Of a stretch of DNA of 64,000 bases, positions 47,424 to 55,254 are shown one piece after another; within the stretch, counting starts at the first letter, position 1, and each line of letters starts with the position of its first letter. A program made the translations under genes and the position numbers. This stretch comes from Mycobacterium asiaticum (GTDB lineage: Bacteria > Actinomycetota > Actinomycetes > Mycobacteriales > Mycobacteriaceae), in NCBI RefSeq assembly GCF_001673315.1, contig NZ_LZLQ01000124.1, positions 124,001 to 188,000 on the forward strand, read 5' to 3'. The notes below the pieces were generated by a model. That model did not search any database and was not told the origin of the DNA. It worked only from the letters and a program-made list of their open reading frames with translations.

Positions 47424-47728
47424 TGGCCCGGCGCCGCAAACCGCCGCCTCGGTGGCAATCGCCGCCGCCGCTGCGGCAATCGCCGCCGTCGCTGCGGCGA
47501 GTGGAGATCGGGCCGGACGGCTACGAGTACGAGGTGCGTCCCGTTGCGGCCGCACGCGCCCTGAAGACCTACCGCTGTCCGGGATGCGACCACGAAATCC
47601 GTTCCGGCACAGCTCACTTGGTGGTGTGGCGAACGGAGTCGGCCCAATCGGTCGACGACCGACGGCACTGGCACACGCCGTGTTGGACCAACCGCGCTAC
47701 CCGCGGCCCCACCCGGAAGTGGTACTAG
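47423..47728 (+). CDS. Small conserved protein with zinc-like site
   Basis: 101 residues, starting at an A shared with the nucS stop (TGATG). Pro/Arg-rich N-terminus with the repeat QSPPPLRQSPPSLRR; the C-terminal part has CPGCDHEI and HWHTPCW, a likely zinc site. Close to nucS in mycobacteria (Rv1322 position). Function unknown. Confidence 0.75.
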   Translation: MARRRKPPPRWQSPPPLRQSPPSLRRVEIGPDGYEYEVRPVAAARALKTYRCPGCDHEIRSGTAHLVVWRTESAQSVDDRRHWHTPCWTNRATRGPTRKWY

Positions 47729-47733
47729 CCGCC

Positions 47734-48192
47734 TCAGCGAGGAGCCGGCTCAACCAACTCGATCAGGACACCACCGGCGTCCTTGGGGTGGATGAAGTTG
47801 ATCCGGGAGTTTGCGGTGCCGCGTCGGGGGGCCTCGTAGACCAGCCGGACACCTTGAGACCGCAGCTGCTCGCACATCGCGTCCAGGTCCCTGGTGCGGC
47901 AGGCGAGCTGCTGAATGCCCGGTCCACGCTTGTCGATGAACTTCGCGATCACCGACGTCTCGTCGAGCGGGGCCATCAGTTGGATTTGTGCGCTGGTGCC
48001 GGGCACCGCCAGCATTGCCTCGCGGATTCCCTGGTCGTCGTTGATTTCTTCGTGCACCAGGATCATGCCAAGATGGTCGTTGTACCACTCGATAGCGGCA
48101 TCCAGGTCGGCGACTGCAATGCCGACGTGATCGAGTCCGGTGACCAGCGAGGTAGCGAGACTGCGACGGGCGTCAACTTGATCGGTCGTCAT
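47734..48192 (-). CDS. mce: Methylmalonyl-CoA epimerase
   Basis: 152 residues, glyoxalase/VOC fold: GLDHVGIAVADLDAAIEWY, QIQLMAPL and a metal Glu in GGVLIELVEP. Interconverts the 2R and 2S forms of methylmalonyl-CoA in propionate metabolism. ATG 48192 chosen (MTTDQVDARR). Corresponds to Rv1322A; the adenosyltransferase at 35.5 kb supplies cofactor for the same pathway. The symbol used for this gene varies (mce, mcee, mmcE). Confidence 0.92.
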   Translation of the reverse strand: MTTDQVDARRSLATSLVTGLDHVGIAVADLDAAIEWYNDHLGMILVHEEINDDQGIREAMLAVPGTSAQIQLMAPLDETSVIAKFIDKRGPGIQQLACRTRDLDAMCEQLRSQGVRLVYEAPRRGTANSRINFIHPKDAGGVLIELVEPAPR

Positions 48193-48274
48193 TACACAAC
48201 GGTAACCTCGGAACAAAGAATCCGCTTCTCCGGGTTGGCACTATCAGCCGTTCGGAGCGCGTGTAGGAGGTCTG

Positions 48275-49456
48275 ATGACAACGTCGGTGATCGTTGCTGG
48301 AGCCCGGACTCCCATTGGGAAGCTGATGGGCTCGCTGAAGGATTTCAGCGCCAGCGATCTGGGTGGAATCGCGATCAAAGCTGCTCTGGAGAAGGCGAAT
48401 GTGCCGGCTTCGCTCGTCGAGTACGTGATCATGGGCCAGGTGCTGACGGCCGGTGCCGGGCAGATGCCGGCGCGCCAGGCGGCGGTTGCGGCGGGCATCG
48501 GCTGGGAGGTGCCGGCGCTGACCATCAACAAGATGTGCCTGTCCGGAATCGATGCGATCGCCCTGGCTGACCAGCTCATCCGGGCCGGCGAGTTCGACGT
48601 GGTGGTCGCCGGCGGTCAGGAGTCGATGACCAAGGCGCCCCACCTGCTGATGGACAGCCGGTCCGGCTACAAGTACGGCGACGTCACGGTGCTGGACCAC
48701 ATGGCCTACGACGGGTTGCACGACGTGTTCACCGACCAGCCGATGGGCGCGCTGACCGAGCAACGAAACGATGTCGACAAGTTCACCCGTCAGGAGCAGG
48801 ACGAATACGCGGCGCGGTCGCACCAGAAAGCAGCCGCAGCCTGGAAGGACGGAGTCTTCACCGACGAGGTCGTGTCGGTGCAGATACCTCAGCGCAAGGG
48901 GGATCCCTTGCAGTTCAGCGAGGATGAGGGCATCCGTGCCAACACCACCGCCGACTCGTTGGCGGGCCTCAGGCCGGCGTTTCGCAAGGACGGCACCATC
49001 ACCGCCGGCTCGGCGTCCCAGATCTCGGACGGCGCGGCCGCGGTTGTGGTGATGAACAAGGACAAGGCCGAGGAACTGGGGCTGACCTGGCTGGTCGAGA
49101 TCGGCGCCCACGGCGTGGTGGCAGGACCGGACTCGACCCTGCAGTCGCAGCCGGCCAACGCCATCAAGAAGGCACTCGACCGCGAAGGCATCTCCGTCGA
49201 CGAGCTGGACGTCGTCGAGATCAACGAGGCCTTCGCAGCGGTGGCCCTGGCCTCGACTCAGGAACTCGGGATCGACCCGGAGAAGGTCAACGTCAACGGC
49301 GGAGCGATCGCCGTCGGGCACCCCATCGGGATGTCGGGGGCACGGATCACGCTGCACGTGGCGCTGGAACTCGCCCGCCGCGGCTCGGGTGTCGGTGTCG
49401 CTGCGCTGTGCGGTGCCGGCGGGCAGGGCGACGCCTTGATTCTGCGCGCGCGGTAG
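48275..49456 (+). CDS. fadA4: Acetyl-CoA acetyltransferase
   Basis: 393 residues, thiolase fold. The acyl-accepting Cys is in INKMCLSG, the His in GGAIAVGHPIGMSGAR, and the second catalytic Cys in ALCGAGGQGDALI. AGGAGG precedes the ATG. Condenses two acetyl-CoA or cleaves acetoacetyl-CoA. Divergent from the epimerase gene. Confidence 0.96.
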   Translation: MTTSVIVAGARTPIGKLMGSLKDFSASDLGGIAIKAALEKANVPASLVEYVIMGQVLTAGAGQMPARQAAVAAGIGWEVPALTINKMCLSGIDAIALADQLIRAGEFDVVVAGGQESMTKAPHLLMDSRSGYKYGDVTVLDHMAYDGLHDVFTDQPMGALTEQRNDVDKFTRQEQDEYAARSHQKAAAAWKDGVFTDEVVSVQIPQRKGDPLQFSEDEGIRANTTADSLAGLRPAFRKDGTITAGSASQISDGAAAVVVMNKDKAEELGLTWLVEIGAHGVVAGPDSTLQSQPANAIKKALDREGISVDELDVVEINEAFAAVALASTQELGIDPEKVNVNGGAIAVGHPIGMSGARITLHVALELARRGSGVGVAALCGAGGQGDALILRAR

Positions 49457-49588
49457 ACCCGCGAAACCAAGCAAACGTTTGCTACAGAGGCCGCTCGGCT
49501 GGCCTGACCGCGGCTGCTGTGAGATTGGTCATATCCGCCGGTCAGGGTCGGTGTGAACGGACCACGATTGCGTGACAGACTTGTCGGC

Positions 49589-50545
49589 GTGACACGTCCT
49601 CGCCCCTCGATCGGGCCAGCGTTGGCCGGTGCGGTCGACCTGTCCGGTCTCAAACAACGCGCCCAGCAGAAGGCGACAGCCGGCGCAGCCGGCCCGACGG
49701 CGCGGTCGTCTGCCGCCGAATCCGGCGGGTCTTCGGCCGGACCCGGCCCCGGCGAAGTGCGCATTGTCCAGGTCACCGAAGCCAACTTCGAAGACGAGGT
49801 GATCAATCGCTCCGACGAGGTGCCCGTCGTCGTGCTGCTGTGGTCACCGCGCAGCGACGTCTGCGTCGACCTGCTCGAGACGCTGTCCGGACTGGCGGCC
49901 GAGGACAACGGCTCCTGGGTGCTGGCCGCCGCCAACGTCGACGCCGCCCCCGGCATCGCCCGGGTCTTCGGCGTGCAGGCTGTTCCGACCGTGGTGGCTT
50001 TGGCTGCCGCGCAACCAGTTTCGAGTTTTCAGGGCCCTCAGCCCGCCGACCAGTTGCGCAGCTGGATCGACTCCCTGTTGGACGCGACGGCCGGAAAGCT
50101 CAAAGGGCCGGCAAGCGCTGGTCAACCGGAGCAGGTGGACCCGGTGTTGGTCCAAGCGCGTCAACAACTCGAGGCCGGTGACTTCGAAGGGGCCCGGACC
50201 TCTTACCAGACGATCCTGGACGCCGACCCCGGCAGTGTCGAAGCCAAGGGCGCCATCCGTCAGATCGACTTCCTCACGCGCGCAACAGCACAACGTCCCG
50301 ATGCGGTCGAGGTCGCCGACGCGGCTCCCGACGACATCGAGGCCGCGTTCGCTGCCGCCGACGTGCAGATACTCAACCGCGATGTCACCGGGGCGTTCGA
50401 ACGCCTGACGGCGCTGGTGCGCCGGACGGCAGGGGATGACCGGACCACGGTGCGGACACGACTGATCGAGTTGTTTGAGCTGTTCGACCCGGCCGATCCC
50501 GAAGTCGTTGCGGGCCGTCGAAACCTCGCCAACGCGCTGTACTGA
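49589..50545 (+). CDS. CnoX-like thioredoxin/TPR chaperedoxin
   Basis: 318 residues. Thioredoxin fold in residues 60-170 (VVVLLWSPRSDVCVDLLETL) followed by TPR-like helices (ARQQLEAGDFEGARTSYQTIL, RLIELFELFDP). The active site is SDVC instead of CxxC, like SQHC of E. coli CnoX, so it is not a disulfide reductase. It probably protects proteins from overoxidation and hands them to chaperones. GTG 49589 matches Rv1324; an earlier in-frame GTG exists at 49553. Confidence 0.88.
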   Translation: MTRPRPSIGPALAGAVDLSGLKQRAQQKATAGAAGPTARSSAAESGGSSAGPGPGEVRIVQVTEANFEDEVINRSDEVPVVVLLWSPRSDVCVDLLETLSGLAAEDNGSWVLAAANVDAAPGIARVFGVQAVPTVVALAAAQPVSSFQGPQPADQLRSWIDSLLDATAGKLKGPASAGQPEQVDPVLVQARQQLEAGDFEGARTSYQTILDADPGSVEAKGAIRQIDFLTRATAQRPDAVEVADAAPDDIEAAFAAADVQILNRDVTGAFERLTALVRRTAGDDRTTVRTRLIELFELFDPADPEVVAGRRNLANALY

Positions 50546-50547
50546 CC

Positions 50548-50582
50548 GTCTGCTCGCGCGAGAACTCTCGAGCGAATCAGAC
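50548..50582. terminator. Candidate terminator between convergent genes
   Basis: GCTCG and CGAGC with outer GTCT and AGAC form an interrupted hairpin in the 31-base gap before the glgB stop. Confidence 0.3.
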
Positions 50583-52778
50583 CTCTTCGGGTTCCAGCCA
50601 GATCGCCGAGTTGGGCGGCAGCACCATGACCGCGGACGCCGGACGCCCATGCCACGGATCGTCGGTGGCGTCGACGCCGCCCAGATTGCCCCGCCCGGAG
50701 CCGTTGTAGACGGTCGCGTCGGTGTTCAGCACTTCCCGCCAGCGTCCGGCCTGCGGCAGGCCGAGTCGGTAGCCGCTGTGCTCGGCTCCGGAGAAATTGA
50801 ACACACAGGCCATGGCCGACCCGTCGCTGCCATACCGCAGGAAGCTCAACACGTTGTTGGCGGAGTCATTGGCGTCGATCCACGAATAGCCGTCGGGGGT
50901 CGTGTCCTGACTCCACAGCGCGGGGTGGCTGGAGTAGATCTTGTTGATGTCGCGCACCAGGCGCAGCACACCGTTGGAGAACCCTTGCTCGTCCAGCTGC
51001 CACCAATCCAGGCCGCGCTCTTCCGACCATTCCGCACGCTGCCCGAATTCCTGTCCCATGAACAGCAATTGCTTGCCGGGGTGCGCCCACTGGTAGGCGA
51101 GCAGACTGCGTAGGCCGGCCGCCTTGGCGTGGTTGTCTCCCGGCATCCGGCCCCACAGGGTGCCCTTGCCGTGCACCACCTCGTCGTGACTGAGCGGCAG
51201 CACGTAATTCTCGCTGAACGCGTACAGCAGCGAGAATGTCATCTCGTGGTGGTGGTAGTTGCGGTAGACCGGGTCACGGCTGATGTAATCCAGCGTGTCG
51301 TGCATCCAGCCCATGTTCCACTTCATCGAGAAGCCAAGTCCGCCAAGGTTGGTGGGCCGGGTCACGCCGGGCCAGGATGTCGACTCCTCGGCGATGGTGA
51401 CGATGCCGGGCGCTGCTTTGTGTGCCGTGGCATTCATTTCCTGCAGGAACTGCACTGCCTCCAGGTTCTCCCGGCCGCCGTAGATGTTCGGCGTCCAGCC
51501 GCCCTCTGGGCGTGAATAATCCAGGTACAGCATCGACGCGACGGCGTCGACCCGCAGGCCGTCGATGTGGAACTCCTGCAGCCAGTACAACGCGTTGGCT
51601 ACCAGGAAGTTCCGGACTTCCGGTCGGCCGAAGTCGAAAACATAAGTGCCCCAGTCGAGTTGCTCACCCCGCTTGGGGTCGGAATGCTCGTAGAGCGGGG
51701 TGCCGTCGAATCGGCCCAGAGCCCACGCGTCCTTCGGGAAATGGGCAGGCACCCAGTCGACGATCACACCGATGCCCGCCTGGTGCAGGGCGTCGACCAC
51801 AGCGCGGAACTCGTCAGGTGTGCCGAACCGCGACGAGGGCGCATAGTACGACGTGACCTGATACCCCCACGACCCGCCGAAGGGGTGTTCGGCGACGGGC
51901 AGCAGCTCGACGTGGGTAAACCCTTGCTCGACAACATATTCTGTCAGCTCGTGGGCGAGCTGACGGTAGCTGAGCCCGGGCCGCCAGGAGCCGAGATGGA
52001 CTTCGAGTGTGCTCATCGGCTCGAATACCGGGTTGCGCTGCGGCCGCTGCGTCATCCACTCGTCGTCGTTCCAGGTGTACTCGCTGACCGTCACTCGCGA
52101 TGCCGTCTGGGGCGGCACCTCGGTGCCGAACGCCAGCGGGTCGGCCCGATCGGACACCACGCCGTCGGCGCCGTGCACCCGGAACTTGTACAGACCATCG
52201 ACGGGGAAATCCGGCCAGAACAATTCCCAGACGCCGGATGATCCGAGCACGCGCATCGGAGCGTCGTTGCCGGTCCATCCGTTGAATTCGCCGATCAAAT
52301 TGACGCCCTTGGCGTTGGGCGCCCACACGGCGAACGACACCCCGTTGACCACGCCATCCGGGGTGGTGAACGAACGGGGATGAGCGCCAAGGACTTCCCA
52401 GAGTCGCTCGTGCCGTCCCTCGGCGAACAGATGCAGGTCGACCTCGCCCAGCGTGGGCAGGAACCGGTACGGGTCGGCGACGACCTGCGGGCCCGAGCCG
52501 TCATAGGTCACTTCCAGCCGGTAGTCGACCAGGTCGACGAAAGGCAACGCGACCGCAAACAAACCGGCGTCGAGGTGTTGTAGTGGGAAGCGGTCGTCAC
52601 CGACCAGCGCGACCACGCTGGTGGCGTGCGGGCGGAAGGCCCGGATGACGGTGTGGTCGCGGTACTCGTGTGCTCCGAGAATCCCGTGGGGGTTGTGATG
52701 CGCGCCGGCAGCGAGTGTCGCGACCTCCGCCGGGTCCGGCACCAGATGCGTGCTGGTGAATTGGTCGGCTTTATTCAC
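50577..52778 (-). CDS. glgB: 1,4-alpha-glucan branching enzyme
   Basis: 733 residues, GH13. N-terminal CBM48 domain, catalytic barrel with GLRVDAVASM (nucleophile Asp), VTIAEESTSWPGV (acid/base Glu) and LPLSHDEVVHGKG. Adds alpha-1,6 branches to glucan made by GlgE. Lies six bases behind glgE in the same operon. Confidence 0.97.
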   Translation of the reverse strand: MNKADQFTSTHLVPDPAEVATLAAGAHHNPHGILGAHEYRDHTVIRAFRPHATSVVALVGDDRFPLQHLDAGLFAVALPFVDLVDYRLEVTYDGSGPQVVADPYRFLPTLGEVDLHLFAEGRHERLWEVLGAHPRSFTTPDGVVNGVSFAVWAPNAKGVNLIGEFNGWTGNDAPMRVLGSSGVWELFWPDFPVDGLYKFRVHGADGVVSDRADPLAFGTEVPPQTASRVTVSEYTWNDDEWMTQRPQRNPVFEPMSTLEVHLGSWRPGLSYRQLAHELTEYVVEQGFTHVELLPVAEHPFGGSWGYQVTSYYAPSSRFGTPDEFRAVVDALHQAGIGVIVDWVPAHFPKDAWALGRFDGTPLYEHSDPKRGEQLDWGTYVFDFGRPEVRNFLVANALYWLQEFHIDGLRVDAVASMLYLDYSRPEGGWTPNIYGGRENLEAVQFLQEMNATAHKAAPGIVTIAEESTSWPGVTRPTNLGGLGFSMKWNMGWMHDTLDYISRDPVYRNYHHHEMTFSLLYAFSENYVLPLSHDEVVHGKGTLWGRMPGDNHAKAAGLRSLLAYQWAHPGKQLLFMGQEFGQRAEWSEERGLDWWQLDEQGFSNGVLRLVRDINKIYSSHPALWSQDTTPDGYSWIDANDSANNVLSFLRYGSDGSAMACVFNFSGAEHSGYRLGLPQAGRWREVLNTDATVYNGSGRGNLGGVDATDDPWHGRPASAVMVLPPNSAIWLEPEEV

Positions 52779-52784
52779 TTTCTC

Positions 52785-54920
52785 TCACCTCCTGCGCAGC
52801 AGCGTGACCCGGGACTCCTCGGGTATCAGCGGCATATTGACGATGTGCGCGACTGCGCGCCCCGGATCGATGCGGATGTAATTGTTCTGCCCCCATTGGT
52901 ATTCCTCGCCAGTGATCTCGTCGCGCACCCAGAACCGCTCGTAGGGCTCCATACCCAGCGCGTGCATGTCCAACCCCAATGTCGCCTCTTCGGGTGCGAA
53001 CGCGTTTATCGTCACGACCACCAGGACGCAGTCGCCGGTGGCTGGGTCGAACTTGCTGTACGCGAGCAACGCGTCATTGTCGATGTCATGGAAGTGGATG
53101 GTGCGCAGTTGCTGCAACGCCGGATGTAGGCGGCGAATTGCGTTGAGCCGAGCGATGAACGGTTCCAATGACCGGCCCTCTGCCAGTGCGCCCTCGAAAT
53201 CGCGGGGGCGCAGTTCGTATTTCTCCGAATCCAGGTATTCCTCGCTGCCTTCTCGCACCGCTCGGTGCTCGAACAGCTCGTAGCCGGAGTAAACGCCCCA
53301 GGCTGGGCTCATGGTTGCCGCCAGTGCAGCGCGGATGGCGAACATGCCCGGACCGTGGTGTTGGAGCACCTCGTGCAGGATGTCGGGGGTATTGACGAAC
53401 AGGTTGGGGGTGCGGAAGTCGGCGAGTCTGGCGATGTCGTTGCCGAATTCGGTGAGCTCCCATTTTGCCGTGCGCCAGGTGAAATAGCTGTAGGACTGCG
53501 TGAAGCCGAGCTTGGCCAGCCCGTACTGGCGGGCCGGCGGGGTGAAGGCCTCGGACAGGAACAGCACGTCGGGATGCGCCGACTTGACTTCGGCGATCAG
53601 CCATGCCCAGAAGTTGGGCGGTTTGGTGTGCGGGTTGTCGACCCGAAAGAACTTGACGCCGTGGTCAATCCAGTGCAGCACCACCCGCAACACCTCGTCG
53701 TAGAGCCCGGCGGGATCGTTGTCGAAGTTGAGCGGATAGATGTCCTGGTACTTCTTCGGCGGATTCTCCGCGTACGCGATGGTGCCGTCGGGCAGCTCGG
53801 TGAACCAGTTGCGGTGATCGCGTGCCCAGGGATGGTCGGGCGCGCACTGCAGCGCGAGGTCCAGCGCGACCTCCATGCCCAACTCGCGGGTCGCGGCGAC
53901 GAAGTCGTCGAAGTCCTCGATCGTGCCCAGACTGGGGTGCACGGCGTCGTGGCCCCCATCGGCGCTCCCGATTGCCCACGGCGACCCGACGTCGCCCGGC
54001 GATGCGGTGGGATTGTTGTTGCGGCCCTTGCGATGCACCTCACCGATCGGATGGATCGGTGGCAGATACACGACGTCGAAACCCATCTCGGCGATCCGGG
54101 GCAGCGCGGCCGCGGCCGTGGCAAAGGTGCCGTGCACCGGGTTGCCGTCCGCATCCCAGCCTCCAGTGGAACGCGGAAACATCTCGTACCACGAGCCGAA
54201 CCGGGCCAGTGGTCGGTCTACCCACACGCCGAACTGCTCCCCCCGGGTGACCAGTTCTCGCAGCGGGAACTGATCCAGCAGCTCCTCGACTTCGGTGCTC
54301 AGCGCCACCGCGGTGCGGGTCAGCGGGTCTCCCGGGGTGCGCAAGGCCGTTGCGGCTTCTTGCAGCGGGTGACGCAGCTGACGCGGCACGCCCGTGGCGG
54401 CGCGTTCGAACAGTGCGGCGCCGACCAGTAGATCGTTCGAGAGCTCACTTTCGCCTTGGCCCGCATCGAGCTTGGCGATCACCCCGTGGCGCCAGCTGTG
54501 AATGGGGTCACCCCAGCCGTCGACGCGGAACGTCCAGAGGCCGGTCCTGTCCGGGGTGAACTGGCCGTGGAACACATAGGGCTCCAGACCCATCGTCATC
54601 GGCAACTGCAACGGTTTGATCCGTGGCTCGGATTGCTGCCCGGGGCGGGCCGGATCCGACTTGGCGGCCGTCTCGGGCTCGGCGGGTTGCAGCGCCTTGA
54701 GCTTCCGCACTTCCGCACCTTGCGGGTACCGCGCTCCCAGGTACCGCACCACCAAGGTGGCCGCTACGGCCTCGTGGCCTTCGCGCCACACCGCCGCTCT
54801 GACCGGAATCACCTCGCCGACCACCGCTTTGGCTGGATACGTACCGCACGAGACAACGGGCTGAACGTCATCGATCTCGATACGACCGGGCACCGAATCA
54901 CTCCGTTCCGATCCCGCCAC
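52785..54920 (-). CDS. glgE: Alpha-1,4-glucan:maltose-1-phosphate maltosyltransferase
   Basis: 711 residues, GH13_3. Catalytic Asp in KFFRVDNPHTKP, Glu in VLFLSEAFTPP; NPPKKYQDIYP is typical. Extends alpha-glucan with maltosyl units from maltose-1-phosphate, the key step of the trehalose-to-glucan route. GTG 54920 start. About ten residues longer than M. tuberculosis GlgE, with a different N-terminus and an insertion (KLKALQPAEPETAAKSDPA region). Confidence 0.97.
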   Translation of the reverse strand: MAGSERSDSVPGRIEIDDVQPVVSCGTYPAKAVVGEVIPVRAAVWREGHEAVAATLVVRYLGARYPQGAEVRKLKALQPAEPETAAKSDPARPGQQSEPRIKPLQLPMTMGLEPYVFHGQFTPDRTGLWTFRVDGWGDPIHSWRHGVIAKLDAGQGESELSNDLLVGAALFERAATGVPRQLRHPLQEAATALRTPGDPLTRTAVALSTEVEELLDQFPLRELVTRGEQFGVWVDRPLARFGSWYEMFPRSTGGWDADGNPVHGTFATAAAALPRIAEMGFDVVYLPPIHPIGEVHRKGRNNNPTASPGDVGSPWAIGSADGGHDAVHPSLGTIEDFDDFVAATRELGMEVALDLALQCAPDHPWARDHRNWFTELPDGTIAYAENPPKKYQDIYPLNFDNDPAGLYDEVLRVVLHWIDHGVKFFRVDNPHTKPPNFWAWLIAEVKSAHPDVLFLSEAFTPPARQYGLAKLGFTQSYSYFTWRTAKWELTEFGNDIARLADFRTPNLFVNTPDILHEVLQHHGPGMFAIRAALAATMSPAWGVYSGYELFEHRAVREGSEEYLDSEKYELRPRDFEGALAEGRSLEPFIARLNAIRRLHPALQQLRTIHFHDIDNDALLAYSKFDPATGDCVLVVVTINAFAPEEATLGLDMHALGMEPYERFWVRDEITGEEYQWGQNNYIRIDPGRAVAHIVNMPLIPEESRVTLLRRR

Positions 54921-55254
54921 GACACGTTCCGCTGCGCGGCCCGCACCGTCGCCGGGGGGTTTCGATCCCGCCCACCACGCGTTCCGCTTCCGCGGCCCGC
55001 GTCGCCGGCAAGGGGTTTTCCCGGCTACAACGCGACCACACCGTCGCCGGGCTTCCTAGGCATTCACCCCAACCGGCTCCGCTGGCGTCATCGGGGTGTC
55101 GTTCGTAAGTTTTCGTAGGTCCCTGTCTGCTGGCCTCTGTGCGCCCCATACCCACCCTAGTGTCCGGCTACACCGGAGCAGCCAAAAAGTCGTCTGCCTA
55201 TGGGGTCCCTATGGAACGCTGCGCGCAACGAAATCCGCAGTAACGTAGAGATGC
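54921..55254. repeat. glgE-glgP divergent region with 55-bp imperfect tandem repeat
   Basis: CGTTCCGCTGCGCGGCCCGC (54925) and CGTTCCGCTTCCGCGGCCCG (54980) start two similar 55-base units continuing into GTCGCCGG; a third partial unit (CACCGTCGCCGGG) follows near 55039. No gene is visible. TAACGT at 55241-55246, eight bases before the glgP GTG, fits a -10 with an almost leaderless start. Confidence 0.45.
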
